Origin: Peribacillus frigoritolerans
GTDB lineage: Bacteria > Bacillota > Bacilli > Bacillales > Bacillaceae
DNA length: 64,000 nucleotides
Assembly (NCBI RefSeq): GCF_004358755.1
Contig: NZ_SMZY01000001.1
Location: 310,001-374,000, forward strand
Reading direction: 5' to 3'
Shown here: positions 53,221 to 62,645 of the stretch, in pieces
How the letters are laid out: each line of letters opens with the position of its first letter
How positions within the stretch are numbered: position 1 is the first letter of the stretch
Notes under the pieces: model-generated
Databases searched by the model: none
Told to the model about the DNA's origin: nothing
What the model saw: only the letters and a program-made list of their open reading frames with translations
Position numbers and translations under genes: made by a program

Positions 53221-55779
53221 ATGACCGTAGCACTAAATGAAAATTTAAAACTTGATGTGGACAAGCTGAACCACGATATTTCATTGTTTCCCCAAGTTCA
53301 CCCAATAACTGATGACATGAAATTGACGCACAAAGGGGTATCGCGTTTAGTCATGCTTGACCGATACACGTTTAAAGACACTGAAAAGCTGACATTATCA
53401 AAAGGGGATTTTGTCGTACTGACGATCAAAGAGGATCCAAAATTCCCTGCAAGAGGGCTTGGCTATCTATTAGAGATTGACTGGCAGACTAAAATGGCCA
53501 GTGTACAGGTTGAAGAAGAGTACCGCCATTCCCTTGAAAAGCCTGAAGAGGTTGAAACAGGAGTTATCCATCGTTCTTTGGATGTCATTGAAAAACCGCT
53601 TGAAGTATTTTACGAGCAAATCGCAAAACGAAATGCAACAGGGCTTGCATCTGTTGAAAAAACAGAAGAAAAGCGGAATGAATGGTTCCAGAAGTTCTAT
53701 CAGGAATTAGTCGGATTGAACTTTGTACCGGCGGGACGTGTTTTATACGGAGCTGGAGCAGGAACAGATGTGACTTACTTCAACTGTTACGTGATGCCAT
53801 TTGTACAGGATTCACGCGAAGGCATTTCAGAGCACCGCAAGCAGGTAATGGAAATCATGAGCAGAGGCGGCGGAGTCGGAACGAACGGATCAACACTGCG
53901 GCCAAGAAATACACTCGCACGCGGAGTGAACGGCAAATCGTCCGGTTCTGTCTCATGGCTGGATGATATTGCGAAACTGACGCATTTAGTTGAGCAAGGG
54001 GGTTCGCGCAGGGGCGCTCAAATGATCATGCTTGCCGACTGGCATCCTGATATTATTGAATTCATTATATCTAAAATGCAAAACCCTCGTATTTTACGTT
54101 ATTTAATCGAAAACACGAATGACGAAACAATCAAGAAATACGCACAGGAAAAATTAAAGTTCAAGCCTCTGACTGATGATGAAAAAGCAATGTACCAAAG
54201 CATTGTGAACTACAAGCAAATTCCAGGCTTCGGCGGATTTAATGAAAAAATCATTAAAGATGCAGAATTGAAACTGGTTACTGGTGGAACATACAGCGTT
54301 CATAACTCTGAATTCCTTACAGGCGCAAACATTTCCGTTACGTTAACGAAGGATTTCATGGATGCAGTTGAAAAAGATGAAGATTACGAGCTTCGCTTCC
54401 CTGATGTGGAAAGCTATAATGCAGACCAAATGAAAGCCTATAACGAAGACTGGCACAATCATGGCGATGTCCGCGATTGGGAGAATCTGGGATACAAAGT
54501 CCGCACATACCGCACAATTAAAGCGAAAGAGCTTTGGAACCTAATCAATGTTTGTGCGACCTATTCAGCAGAGCCCGGTATTTTCTTTATCGACAATGCA
54601 AACGACATGACGAATGCTAAAGCGTATGGACAAAAGGTAGTAGCTACAAATCCATGTGGGGAACAGCCTCTCGCACCTTATTCTGTCTGTAACCTTGCAG
54701 CGGTCAATCTTGCTGAAATGGCAGACAAAGAAAGCAAAACGGTCAATTTCGAAAAGCTTAAAACAACGGTAGAAGTCGGTGTCCGCATGCAGGATAACGT
54801 CATCGATGCAACACCTTATTTCTTAGAAGATAATAAGAAGCAGGCATTGGGCGAACGCCGTGTCGGCCTTGGCGTTATGGGCTTGCATGATCTGCTGATC
54901 TACTGTGAAACAGAGTACGGTTCAGAAGAAGGCAATCAATTGATTGATCAAGTCTTTGAAACGATCGCAACAACTGCATATAAAGCTTCTGTTGAGCTTG
55001 CAAAAGAAAAAGGAAGCTTCCCGTTCCTCACTGGTGAAACAGAAGAAGAAACAAACCGTTTGCGTGATGCATTCACAAAAACAGGCTTTATGAGCAAAAT
55101 GCCGGCTGATCTTTTAGATGATATTAAGGAATACGGCATTCGAAACTCGCATTTATTGACTGTTGCACCTACGGGGAGCACAGGGACAATGGTTGGCGTA
55201 TCCACCGGACTCGAACCTTACTTCTCGTTCTCTTATTACAGAAGCGGAAGATTAGGAAAGTTCATTGAAGTGAAAGCGGATATCGTACAGGAATATCTGG
55301 ATCAGCATCCGGAAGCAGATCCTGATAATTTGCCAAAATGGTTTATTTCAGCAATGGAACTGAGTGCAGAAGCTCATGCAGATGCACAGTGTGTGATTCA
55401 GCGCTGGATTGACAGTTCAATCAGCAAAACGGTTAACGCACCAAGAGGATATACTGTTGATCAAGTTCAAAAAGTATATGAACGATTATATAAAGGCGGA
55501 GCAAAAGGCGGCACGGTTTACGTTGACGGAAGCCGTGACACCCAGGTTCTGACTTTAAAAGCGGAAGAAAACACATTCTCTGAGAGTGAAGAAGCACCAG
55601 CTAAAGAAAAAGGAAAAGTTGTGCTGGTTGATACAATACAGGCATTAAGATCTACAAATGTAACGATTGGCAACGAGGTAGGAAATACATGTCCGGTCTG
55701 TCGGGAAGGTACGGTTGAAGACATCGGCGGCTGCAACACATGTACTAGCTGCGGAGCACAATTGAAGTGTGGTCTATAA
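53221..55779 (+). CDS. nrdJ: Adenosylcobalamin-dependent ribonucleotide reductase (class II)
   Basis: 852 residues. Makes deoxynucleotides using a B12 radical, in the cytoplasm. Redox/radical Cys in NCYVMP and NPCGEQPLAPYS (Cys plus Glu), AGIFFID-like EPGIFFIDNAN, and the phosphate loop APTGSTGTM. C-terminal Cys cluster (CPVCREG, CNTCTSCG, CGL) re-reduces the active site. GGGGAG precedes ATG 53221. B. subtilis uses class Ib NrdEF only; this organism therefore needs or imports B12. Confidence 0.94.
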   Translation: MTVALNENLKLDVDKLNHDISLFPQVHPITDDMKLTHKGVSRLVMLDRYTFKDTEKLTLSKGDFVVLTIKEDPKFPARGLGYLLEIDWQTKMASVQVEEEYRHSLEKPEEVETGVIHRSLDVIEKPLEVFYEQIAKRNATGLASVEKTEEKRNEWFQKFYQELVGLNFVPAGRVLYGAGAGTDVTYFNCYVMPFVQDSREGISEHRKQVMEIMSRGGGVGTNGSTLRPRNTLARGVNGKSSGSVSWLDDIAKLTHLVEQGGSRRGAQMIMLADWHPDIIEFIISKMQNPRILRYLIENTNDETIKKYAQEKLKFKPLTDDEKAMYQSIVNYKQIPGFGGFNEKIIKDAELKLVTGGTYSVHNSEFLTGANISVTLTKDFMDAVEKDEDYELRFPDVESYNADQMKAYNEDWHNHGDVRDWENLGYKVRTYRTIKAKELWNLINVCATYSAEPGIFFIDNANDMTNAKAYGQKVVATNPCGEQPLAPYSVCNLAAVNLAEMADKESKTVNFEKLKTTVEVGVRMQDNVIDATPYFLEDNKKQALGERRVGLGVMGLHDLLIYCETEYGSEEGNQLIDQVFETIATTAYKASVELAKEKGSFPFLTGETEEETNRLRDAFTKTGFMSKMPADLLDDIKEYGIRNSHLLTVAPTGSTGTMVGVSTGLEPYFSFSYYRSGRLGKFIEVKADIVQEYLDQHPEADPDNLPKWFISAMELSAEAHADAQCVIQRWIDSSISKTVNAPRGYTVDQVQKVYERLYKGGAKGGTVYVDGSRDTQVLTLKAEENTFSESEEAPAKEKGKVVLVDTIQALRSTNVTIGNEVGNTCPVCREGTVEDIGGCNTCTSCGAQLKCGL

Positions 55780-55782
55780 GAT

Positions 55783-55806
55783 AAAGAGCTGGCTAGCCAG
55801 CTCTTT
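55783..55806 (+). terminator. Terminator of nrdJ
   Basis: AAAGAGCTGGC / GCCAGCTCTTT palindrome with a two-base centre; T run after. Confidence 0.85.
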
Positions 55807-55907
55807 TCTTTTCGCAATTAGAACGAAGGCTTCCTTGTCATCGCCTTCAAACTAGTGTACACTTGTAATGATTTCCTATGTTTTGAACGTTTTTTGGAGG
55901 GGACCGC

Positions 55908-56339
55908 ATGCCAACACCGAGTATGGAAGATTATATTGAACAAATTTACTTATTAATAGAAGAAAAGGGATATGCCCGCGTTTCTGATATTGCGGAAGCA
56001 CTTTCCGTTCATCCCTCCTCAGTAACAAAAATGGTCCAAAAACTAGATAAAGATGAATATCTCATATATGAAAAATACCGTGGACTTATCTTAACGCCAA
56101 AAGGCAAAAAAATTGGAAAGCGCCTCGTTTACCGTCATGAGCTTTTAGAGCAGTTCATGAGGCTGATCGGCGTGGATGAAGAAAAAATTTACAATGATGT
56201 TGAAGGCATCGAGCATCATCTCAGCTGGAATGCCATTGACCGCATCGGCGATCTTGTGCAATTCTTTGAAGGAGATGAAGCGCGCGTTGAAACACTGCGT
56301 GCTATACAAAAACAGAATGAACAGGACAGTGAGTCCTAA
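55908..56339 (+). CDS. mntR: Manganese-responsive repressor MntR
   Basis: 143 residues, DtxR family. Metal ligands Asp8 and Glu11 (PSMEDYIEQ), His77 (YRHELL), and Glu99/Glu102/His103 (VEGIEHHL). Winged helix with [16 protein letters not shown]. Represses Mn uptake genes when Mn is bound. GGAGGGG precedes ATG 55908. Confidence 0.97.
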   Translation: MPTPSMEDYIEQIYLLIEEKGYARVSDIAEALSVHPSSVTKMVQKLDKDEYLIYEKYRGLILTPKGKKIGKRLVYRHELLEQFMRLIGVDEEKIYNDVEGIEHHLSWNAIDRIGDLVQFFEGDEARVETLRAIQKQNEQDSES

Positions 56340-56340
56340 G

Positions 56341-56371
56341 AAGACGGAAGCAAATGCTTCCGTCTTTTTTT
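56341..56371 (+). terminator. Terminator of mntR
   Basis: AAGACGGAAGC, four-base loop, GCTTCCGTCTT, T run. Confidence 0.93.
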
Positions 56372-56493
56372 GCGTTCAATTGCTTTTACACTAAAACATG
56401 GCCTCAGAGAGCTGTCCTAAACGTGCAGAAAAGGTCTATTTTCCGCCTCCCCAACTTACAATGTAAGGATGGGAGAAGAGGGGAGGAACTTCT

Positions 56494-57378
56494 GTGTATA
56501 TTGATGGCGTCTTCTCTGGCGGTGGAATAAAAGGCTTTGCACTAATTGGGTCTTATCAGGCAATTGAGCAAAGGGGCCTGCAATTTGTAAGGGTCGCAGG
56601 GACCAGTGCCGGCTCCATTATTGCTGCCTTTATTGCTGCGGGATACCGAAGTGATGAAATCATAACAATGATGGATGATATGGAGCTCGGAAAGTTTTTA
56701 GAACGAAATCCTTCCATCCTTCCATTTAAATTTATGAAATGGCTGAATATCTATTGGCGGCTGGGTCTTTATAAGGGCGGCAAGCTTGAAGAATGGATAG
56801 CTGGCAAGCTGAAGGAGAGAGGGGTATCGACCTTTGGTGATTTAAGACCCGGCTCCCTTAAAATCGTTGCTTCTGATCTGACTAATGGAAGAATTATTGT
56901 GCTTCCGGATGACTTGCCAAGGTACGGCCTTGTTCCAGAACGTTTTTCTGTTGCGAGAGCTGTTCTTATGAGCTGCAGCCTTCCCTATTTTTTTGAACCT
57001 GTCAAACTGACTTCTGCTGAAGGAACCAATATTGTCGTGGATGGAGGAGTTTTAAGCAATTTTCCAATTTGGCTGTTTAAAGAAAAGAAATCAATTCAGG
57101 CACGGCCGGTTCTTGGCATCAAACTAAGTCCTAGAGATGAAGAGAGGCCGAGAAACAATATCCGAAACGCAATAGAAATGTATGGCGCTCTTTTTGAAAC
57201 GATGAAAGACGCGCATGATGCCAGGCATATTTCGAGCAGGCATGAAAAAAATATCATTTTTCTGCCTGTCGAAAGTATTTTAACGACTGAATTTGACTTA
57301 ACTGAACAAAAAAAACTAGCTCTAATTGAGCTAGGAAGAAGCCGTACTGAACTTTTCTTGAAAAAATGGACGTATTAA
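56494..57378 (+). CDS. yqhO: Patatin-like phospholipase YqhO
   Basis: 294 residues. Patatin fold: oxyanion hole GGGIKG, nucleophile Ser in GTSAG, catalytic Asp in VDGGVLSNFP. Probable lipid acyl hydrolase; no signal peptide. GTG start after GGGAGGAAC. Confidence 0.92.
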   Translation: MYIDGVFSGGGIKGFALIGSYQAIEQRGLQFVRVAGTSAGSIIAAFIAAGYRSDEIITMMDDMELGKFLERNPSILPFKFMKWLNIYWRLGLYKGGKLEEWIAGKLKERGVSTFGDLRPGSLKIVASDLTNGRIIVLPDDLPRYGLVPERFSVARAVLMSCSLPYFFEPVKLTSAEGTNIVVDGGVLSNFPIWLFKEKKSIQARPVLGIKLSPRDEERPRNNIRNAIEMYGALFETMKDAHDARHISSRHEKNIIFLPVESILTTEFDLTEQKKLALIELGRSRTELFLKKWTY

Positions 57379-57406
57379 AAGCAGGCTAGAAAAATGCCCT
57401 GCTTTT
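57377..57406. terminator. Bidirectional terminator between yqhO and yqhP
   Basis: AAAAGCAGG / CCTGCTTTT stem. The yqhP stop codon lies in the loop. Confidence 0.82.
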
Positions 57407-57760
57407 CTTTTTGCCTTTTTTTCCTTCAATCACTGTTAAATGAGAGGCTTGTTTCTTTTTAAGAGCAGATGTTTTGCTGCTCTTTTTTTGCGTTGAAACA
57501 CTTTTCAAATGGGAGCTGCTCTGATTGCGGTCGCTGAAACGTCTTTTAGATTGTTTAGCAGCTTTAGAGTATGAGGAAGAGTCTTTTCCCATTCTTTGTT
57601 TTGTAAAGTAACGGACAACAAAATAGATGATGGCTAGAACAATAACGAAGATCAGCATTTCTCTGAAGAGGAATCCGGGTCTGGTTATAAGGGTAACCAG
57701 AAACCCGATTCCGCCAAGAGCTAACACAATCATCACAAATGGATTCACACGATTTTTCAT
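57386..57760 (-). CDS. yqhP: YqhP, SA1362-like membrane protein
   Basis: 124 residues: two hydrophobic segments (~10-27 and 34-53), then a long tail very rich in Lys and Ser. Start ATG 57760 follows GGGAGGTGG. Function unknown. Stop codon lies in the shared terminator hairpin. Confidence 0.78.
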   Translation of the reverse strand: MKNRVNPFVMIVLALGGIGFLVTLITRPGFLFREMLIFVIVLAIIYFVVRYFTKQRMGKDSSSYSKAAKQSKRRFSDRNQSSSHLKSVSTQKKSSKTSALKKKQASHLTVIEGKKGKKKSRAFF

Positions 57761-57802
57761 GAGTCCACCTCCCAAGATGAAAATGAATTAATGAAGTTCA
57801 GC

Positions 57803-58750
57803 TTATACAATTTGTTCCGTTTTTATACCTTCTTCAGTTTCCTTTTCCATCCGCAGCAATTCATTAAAGCTTGCGATGGCAACTTCGACCTGATCATTGT
57901 CAGGTTCTTTTGTCGTCAGCAGCTGAAGACTTAAGCCGGGATAACCGAGCCATTTTAAAACAGGAACATCCCTGAGTTTATTTGTAAACTGAAGGACTTC
58001 AAATGAAATGCCAATCACGACAGGTATTAATGCCAGCCTGTTAAGGACGCGGACATAAAGCGGTTCTGTCGGAACAAGCATGTAAACAAATACCCCTACT
58101 ATAACTGTGAATAACAGGAAACTGCTTCCGCACCGGTAGTGCAGACGCGTTTGTTTCTGAACATTTTCTATCGTAAGCGGCATTTCATTTTCATAGCAAT
58201 TTATGACTTTATGCTCTGCACCGTGATATTGAAAGACTCGCTTGATCAGCGGAGTAAATGATATCGCATAAATATAGACTAAGAGCAGAATTAATTTGAA
58301 TAGCCCTTCGATTAATATTTGTGCAAGGTCAGAAGAGAAAATGGGCCTTGTCAGCTCAGCCAGAAACAAAGGCACTAAAGTGAAGATGAATTTCCCGAAG
58401 AGAAAGGAAAGAACACCGATCGCAGCAACTCCAAGTATCATCGTCATCTTTGATTCTTTTTTAGGCTGCTGGAGTATTTCATCTTCCTCAGGATCGAGAT
58501 CATACCTGTCTGTTGAAAAATTCAGGTGCTTCGTTCCATTTGCGCTTGCTTCTATAATAGCTGCGATGCCGCGAATAAATGGAATCTTTTTAAGGCTTGT
58601 CATCATGCTGCTTGATTTTCGCGGTAACCGGAAATAGTCGATTTGTTTGTTTTTGCGTCTGATGGCTGTTACATAATGATGCTTTCCGCCGAACATGACG
58701 CCCTCTACCACTGCTTGCCCGCCATATGCAGGCTTATTCTGCTTTGACAT
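57803..58750 (-). CDS. yqhQ: DUF1385 membrane protein YqhQ
   Basis: 315 residues with about five membrane segments. Signature AYGGQAVVEGVMFGG at the N terminus and KVINCYENEMPL plus RLHYRCGSSFLLF in the middle. Function unknown. TTGGTGA lies before the ATG. Confidence 0.9.
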   Translation of the reverse strand: MSKQNKPAYGGQAVVEGVMFGGKHHYVTAIRRKNKQIDYFRLPRKSSSMMTSLKKIPFIRGIAAIIEASANGTKHLNFSTDRYDLDPEEDEILQQPKKESKMTMILGVAAIGVLSFLFGKFIFTLVPLFLAELTRPIFSSDLAQILIEGLFKLILLLVYIYAISFTPLIKRVFQYHGAEHKVINCYENEMPLTIENVQKQTRLHYRCGSSFLLFTVIVGVFVYMLVPTEPLYVRVLNRLALIPVVIGISFEVLQFTNKLRDVPVLKWLGYPGLSLQLLTTKEPDNDQVEVAIASFNELLRMEKETEEGIKTEQIV

Positions 58751-58913
58751 TTTTCACCAACCTACCTATCTATTCTCTTTTTGGACTGTTTTTAAACAAA
58801 GCTGCAGAGAATGTTATGTTTATATTCTACATAAAAACAGGATAAACCTCTAGGCAGTTGAATTTAATTCTTTTTAGATTGTGATCAATGTTGTTTTCGA
58901 TTATTAATGTTGT

Positions 58914-59036
58914 CCGTTCCTTTCCGCTCCACTTGCTTTCCGCAGGGAGCATGGAAGCCTCCTCGGCTTTGCCTGCAGGGTTCCCATTTTGCTCTATTTC
59001 CTGCAGGAGTCAAGTTTATCCGCTGCAATCCACTTA
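58914..59036. repeat. Degenerate Bacillaceae-type palindromic repeat
   Basis: TCCGTTCCTTTCCGCTCCAC, TTTCCGCAGGGAGC, GCCTCCTCGGC and CCTGCAGGAGTCAAG in this order resemble a well-known ~120-base Bacillus intergenic palindrome. The left arm (CCGCTCCACTTG) should pair with CAAGTGGAGCGG; here the right arm is decayed to CAAGTTTATCCG. The flanking 58751-59242 region holds no gene I can support. Confidence 0.6.
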
Positions 59037-59242
59037 TGCGTTTAAATATTTAGACTAATAGCAACAAAGTTTACGAAAAGAGCTTAAGACAAAGATCAGC
59101 TTATATCTTACTGTGAGTGCTGAACAAGCGATGTCTCACTCTTAGTAGTATAACCCAGCAGTCCTTTGCTAGACATCTGATTGTATCCTTTTTGAATGAT
59201 GGAGCCGAATTCCTGCACATACTAAGAGCAGGAGGTGTACAT

Positions 59243-59779
59243 ATGACAGATGATTTTCAATCTAATTCTGCCGGAGAAAAAAGAGATGATCCTGATAAGC
59301 CTGGTGAATCAATTCCTTTTATAGGAAGAGTGGTGATTACAGGTTTTGCAGGCGGAGTGATTTGGAGTTTGCTCGGTTATTTAGCTTATGTGCTGAACTT
59401 AACAGAAATTAGCCCGAATTTATTGCTTCAGCCCTTTATTTTGGGAGAATGGAAAAATGGCGTCATGGGAAACTTTGTTTCAGTTTTCTGCATTGGCATT
59501 CTTTCCGTCGGAACGGCGCTTTTGTATTATCTTGTTTTAAAGAGATTCTCATCCATGTTTGTTGGCCTTGCTTTTGGTCTCTCGCTATGGGCGCTCGTAT
59601 TCTTCCTTTTAAATCCGATTTTTCCTAATTTAAAATCTGTCTTTGAACTTGAACGGCTGACTACTGTAACGACAATATGTCTCTATATTTTATATGGAGT
59701 ATTTGTCGGCTATACCATTTCCTTTGAACATAACGAGATCTTAAGCAAAAAAAATGCGAAGGCGTCCCCTCAACATTAA
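59243..59779 (+). CDS. yqhR: YqhR membrane protein
   Basis: 178 residues: acidic/hydrophilic N terminus (~30 residues) and about four membrane segments, ending in a Lys/Ala tail. ATG 59243 is preceded by GGAGGTG; the longer reading frame from 59117 runs through upstream DNA without a start site. Function unknown; position matches yqhR. Confidence 0.82.
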   Translation: MTDDFQSNSAGEKRDDPDKPGESIPFIGRVVITGFAGGVIWSLLGYLAYVLNLTEISPNLLLQPFILGEWKNGVMGNFVSVFCIGILSVGTALLYYLVLKRFSSMFVGLAFGLSLWALVFFLLNPIFPNLKSVFELERLTTVTTICLYILYGVFVGYTISFEHNEILSKKNAKASPQH

Positions 59780-59801
59780 GGAAAGTAATCGGCGATTATG
59801 G

Positions 59802-59837
59802 TAGAATGTTCATAAATTGAACATTCTATTTTTTTTA
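59802..59837 (+). terminator. Terminator of yqhR
   Basis: TAGAATGTTCA, five-base loop, TGAACATTCTA, T8. Confidence 0.9.
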
Positions 59838-59860
59838 GTTTATTTAAGCAAGGAGTTTTT

Positions 59861-60304
59861 ATGATGCGGCATTTCTTGATTATTAATGGTCCAAATCTCA
59901 ATCGTCTTGGTCTGCGGGAACCTGATGTTTATGGCAGCAAAACGCTTACAGACTTAGAACGTGAATTAATGTTATTTGCAGAAAAACAAGGATTTCAGGT
60001 CACCTGCTTTCAATCAAATCATGAAGGGGACTTAATTGATGCGATTCATGAGGCAGACGATCAGTTTGATGGAATTGTGCTTAACCCCGGGGCTTTTACT
60101 CATTACAGCTATGCCATAAGAGATGCAATTGCGAGCGTTTCCATGCCTGTCATTGAAGTTCATATATCGAATGTACATAGCCGGGAACCATTCAGGCACC
60201 AGTCTGTAACGGCTCCTGTAACAGCAGGGCAAATTATCGGTCTTGGTTTTGAGGGTTATCAATATGCTTTACTCGCATTACATAAAAAGATGGGGGAGAA
60301 ATAA
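59861..60304 (+). CDS. aroQ: Type II 3-dehydroquinate dehydratase
   Basis: 147 residues (B. subtilis yqhS/aroQ). Shikimate pathway, dehydroquinate to dehydroshikimate. NGPNLNRLGLREPDVYG with the catalytic Tyr, NPGAFTHYSYAIRDA, and HISNVHSREPFR. AAGGAG precedes ATG 59861 by five bases and ATG 59864 by eight. Confidence 0.96.
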   Translation: MMRHFLIINGPNLNRLGLREPDVYGSKTLTDLERELMLFAEKQGFQVTCFQSNHEGDLIDAIHEADDQFDGIVLNPGAFTHYSYAIRDAIASVSMPVIEVHISNVHSREPFRHQSVTAPVTAGQIIGLGFEGYQYALLALHKKMGEK

Positions 60305-60305
60305 G

Positions 60306-61367
60306 ATGAAGCTTGAGAAAATGAGAAACAGATTAAAAGAACTTGATGTGGATGCGATTCTTATAACGGGCAGCTACAACCGCCGTTACATGACAGGCTT
60401 TACAGGCTCTTCCGGTGTTGCGGTCATATCTGACTCGCATGCTGTATTTATTACAGATTTCAGATACACAGAGCAGGCAGCGAAACAAATTGAGGGTTTT
60501 GAGATTGTTCAGCATAAAGGACCGATTCTTGAAGAGGTGGCAGCCCAAGCCGCTAAGATATCGATTAAACGTCTTGGATTTGAGCAGGATGATCTTTCCT
60601 TCGCTTCATACTCTGCTTATAAGGCTGAATTAAGAGGGATTGAGTTTGTTCCGGTCTCAGGTGCTGTAGAAAAGTTACGCTTGATTAAGTCTGCAGCAGA
60701 GATTAAGATATTAAAGGAAGCTGCGGAGATTGCAGATGCTGCATTTAAGCACATTTTGACAGTCATCCGTCCGGGTATGAAGGAAATTGAAGTGGCAAAT
60801 GAGCTTGAATTTTTCATGAGAAAACAAGGCGCTGTTTCTTCTTCATTTGATATTATTGCTGCATCAGGATATCGCTCTGCGCTGCCTCACGGTGTAGCAA
60901 GTGAAAAAGAAATTGAAAAAGGCGATTTTTTAACACTTGATTTTGGTGCATACTACAAAGGATATTGTTCAGATATTACAAGAACGATAGCGGTGGGAGA
61001 TCCAAGTGATGAGCTGAAGAAGATTTATTCCGTAGTACTCGAAGCACAGCTGCGGGGAATGAATGGGATAAAAGCAGGCATGACGGGTAAAGAAGCAGAT
61101 GCTCTCACAAGAGACTATATTGCAGAAAACGGCTACGGTGAATATTTCGGACATTCAACTGGTCATGGTCTCGGCATGGAAGTTCATGAGGGGCCGTCAC
61201 TGTCTGTCAAATCTGAAACGGTTCTTGAACCCGGCATGATCGTAACTGTAGAGCCTGGAATTTATATACCAAAGCTTGGCGGGGTACGCATCGAGGATGA
61301 TACAGTCGTTAAAGAGGATGGTAATGAGTCGCTGACACACTCCCCAAAAGAGCTTATTATTTTATAA
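60306..61367 (+). CDS. yqhT: Xaa-Pro dipeptidase-like YqhT
   Basis: 353 residues. M24 peptidase: metal-binding Asp pair in LTLDFGAYYKGYCSDITRT, His in GHSTGHGLGMEVHEGP, Glu in VTVEPGIYI and GGVRIEDD. Cleaves dipeptides with C-terminal proline by family. ATG 60306 follows GGGGGAG; the in-frame 60243 start lies in aroQ. Confidence 0.95.
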   Translation: MKLEKMRNRLKELDVDAILITGSYNRRYMTGFTGSSGVAVISDSHAVFITDFRYTEQAAKQIEGFEIVQHKGPILEEVAAQAAKISIKRLGFEQDDLSFASYSAYKAELRGIEFVPVSGAVEKLRLIKSAAEIKILKEAAEIADAAFKHILTVIRPGMKEIEVANELEFFMRKQGAVSSSFDIIAASGYRSALPHGVASEKEIEKGDFLTLDFGAYYKGYCSDITRTIAVGDPSDELKKIYSVVLEAQLRGMNGIKAGMTGKEADALTRDYIAENGYGEYFGHSTGHGLGMEVHEGPSLSVKSETVLEPGMIVTVEPGIYIPKLGGVRIEDDTVVKEDGNESLTHSPKELIIL

Positions 61368-61418
61368 TAAAAGCTTCCAGAACGTTAATAAAGCAGCATT
61401 TACATAGGAGGAACATAA

Positions 61419-61976
61419 ATGATTTCAGTTAATGATTTTCGTACAGGCTTAACAATTGAAGTAGATAATGCCATTTGGCGCGTAATGGATTTCCAGCACG
61501 TAAAGCCAGGTAAAGGAGCAGCATTCGTACGCTCCAAGCTTCGTAACCTGCGTACAGGAGCTGTTCAGGAAAAAACATTCCGCGCTGGTGAAAAAGTTGC
61601 GAAAGCTCAAATTGAGAACCGCAAAATGCAATATCTTTATGCAAATGGAGATCAGCATGTATTCATGGATAATGAATCATACGATCAAGTGGAACTTCCG
61701 GAAGCATCTATTGAATACGAATTGAAGTTCTTAAAAGAAAACATGGAAGTGTCCATCATGATGTTCGGAAGTGAAACACTTGGAGTTGAACTTCCAAACA
61801 CAGTTGAGCTCGAAGTTATTGAGACAGAGCCTGGCATCAAAGGCGATACTGCTTCAGGCGGAACGAAGCCTGCAAAAGTGCAGACTGGCCTGGTTGTAAA
61901 CGTTCCTTTCTTTGTAAATGAAGGAGACGTTCTAATTATTAATACTACTGACAGCTCATACGTTTCAAGAGCTTAG
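61419..61976 (+). CDS. efp: Elongation factor P
   Basis: 185 residues, three beta domains. Modified loop Lys32 in VKPGKGAAF is the residue B. subtilis modifies with 5-aminopentanol. Relieves ribosome stalling at polyproline. AGGAGG precedes ATG 61419. Confidence 0.98.
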   Translation: MISVNDFRTGLTIEVDNAIWRVMDFQHVKPGKGAAFVRSKLRNLRTGAVQEKTFRAGEKVAKAQIENRKMQYLYANGDQHVFMDNESYDQVELPEASIEYELKFLKENMEVSIMMFGSETLGVELPNTVELEVIETEPGIKGDTASGGTKPAKVQTGLVVNVPFFVNEGDVLIINTTDSSYVSRA

Positions 61977-61981
61977 TCATC

Positions 61982-62013
61982 AAAAACTCCATCTTTTCAG
62001 ATGGAGTTTTTTG
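61982..62013. terminator. Bidirectional terminator after efp
   Basis: AAAAACTCCATC, four-base loop, a mismatch, GATGGAGTTTTT. It overlaps the 3' end of the small reverse gene. Confidence 0.9.
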
Positions 62014-62173
62014 TATCCTCTAATAGTGGCTGCGTCTGGAAGACTTTTCCCTTATCCTCTTTCTTTTTACCCGCTCTGAAAAGAAGTGCTGCCGGTATGA
62101 AAATATAAATCATCATTCCAATGAACCATTGTAAATAGTTATATAATTCATAAGCTTCCACTCCAAATCCCAT
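61997..62173 (-). CDS. Small membrane protein, 58 residues
   Basis: Begins MGFGVEAYELYNYLQWFIGM, with one hydrophobic segment (~15-32) and a Lys-rich, hydrophilic tail (RAGKKKEDKGK). GGGGG lies seven bases before ATG 62173. Stop codon lies in the efp terminator stem-loop. Unrecognised; I recall no B. subtilis counterpart. Confidence 0.65.
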   Translation of the reverse strand: MGFGVEAYELYNYLQWFIGMMIYIFIPAALLFRAGKKKEDKGKVFQTQPLLEDTKNSI

Positions 62174-62290
62174 GACACATCCCCCTTTCTACCTATTATT
62201 ATTAAATCTGAAAATTCTGTCAAGAATTCTTTTTGTCTATTTATCTTTCGTTCTTCATAGGTTTTAGTAATAACCACGGAGGAGGACAAG

Positions 62291-62572
62291 ATGAAACACT
62301 ACCTCGCTAATTTAGATCCGGCAGTAAGATCAATGGCTCTATTAAGATTATTATCTGCAAGCATTGAAATGACGGCAGCTATATTAATGCTCGTCTTCAA
62401 TGATGTGCGCAAAGCTGTATTAATTAATTCCATGCTTGCCATTGTTGGTCCGATTATTTTTATTTTAACCATGACAATAGGAATCTTTCAGATTGCTGAG
62501 CAGCTTTCATATGCAAAACTGATTTTTATCGCAATCGGGGTCGCATTTATATTAATCGGCGTCTATAAGTAA
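62291..62572 (+). CDS. yqhV: YqhV (DUF2619)
   Basis: 93 residues, about three hydrophobic segments, DPAVRSMALLRLLSASIEM at the start. GGAGGAGG precedes the ATG. Function unknown; lies directly before spoIIIAA as in B. subtilis. Confidence 0.9.
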   Translation: MKHYLANLDPAVRSMALLRLLSASIEMTAAILMLVFNDVRKAVLINSMLAIVGPIIFILTMTIGIFQIAEQLSYAKLIFIAIGVAFILIGVYK

Positions 62573-62580
62573 CATAAGAA

Positions 62581-62610
62581 GTCATATTGTGTCCAAGCCT
62601 GCATAAACAT
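62581..62610 (+). promoter_or_regulatory. SigE promoter of the spoIIIA operon
   Basis: GTCATATT (62581-62588), 13 bases, CATAAACAT (62602-62610), an almost full match to the mother-cell SigE pattern (K-M-ATATT, N13-15, CATACANT). Confidence 0.75.
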
Positions 62611-62645
62611 TAGAGTATCAAGAGACTATGCAAGGAGGAAGCCAG

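Noticed and set aside
59218-59224. SigG-like CATACTA before yqhR.
   Set aside because: It would put the transcript start inside the ribosome binding site; spacing to a -35 is also off.
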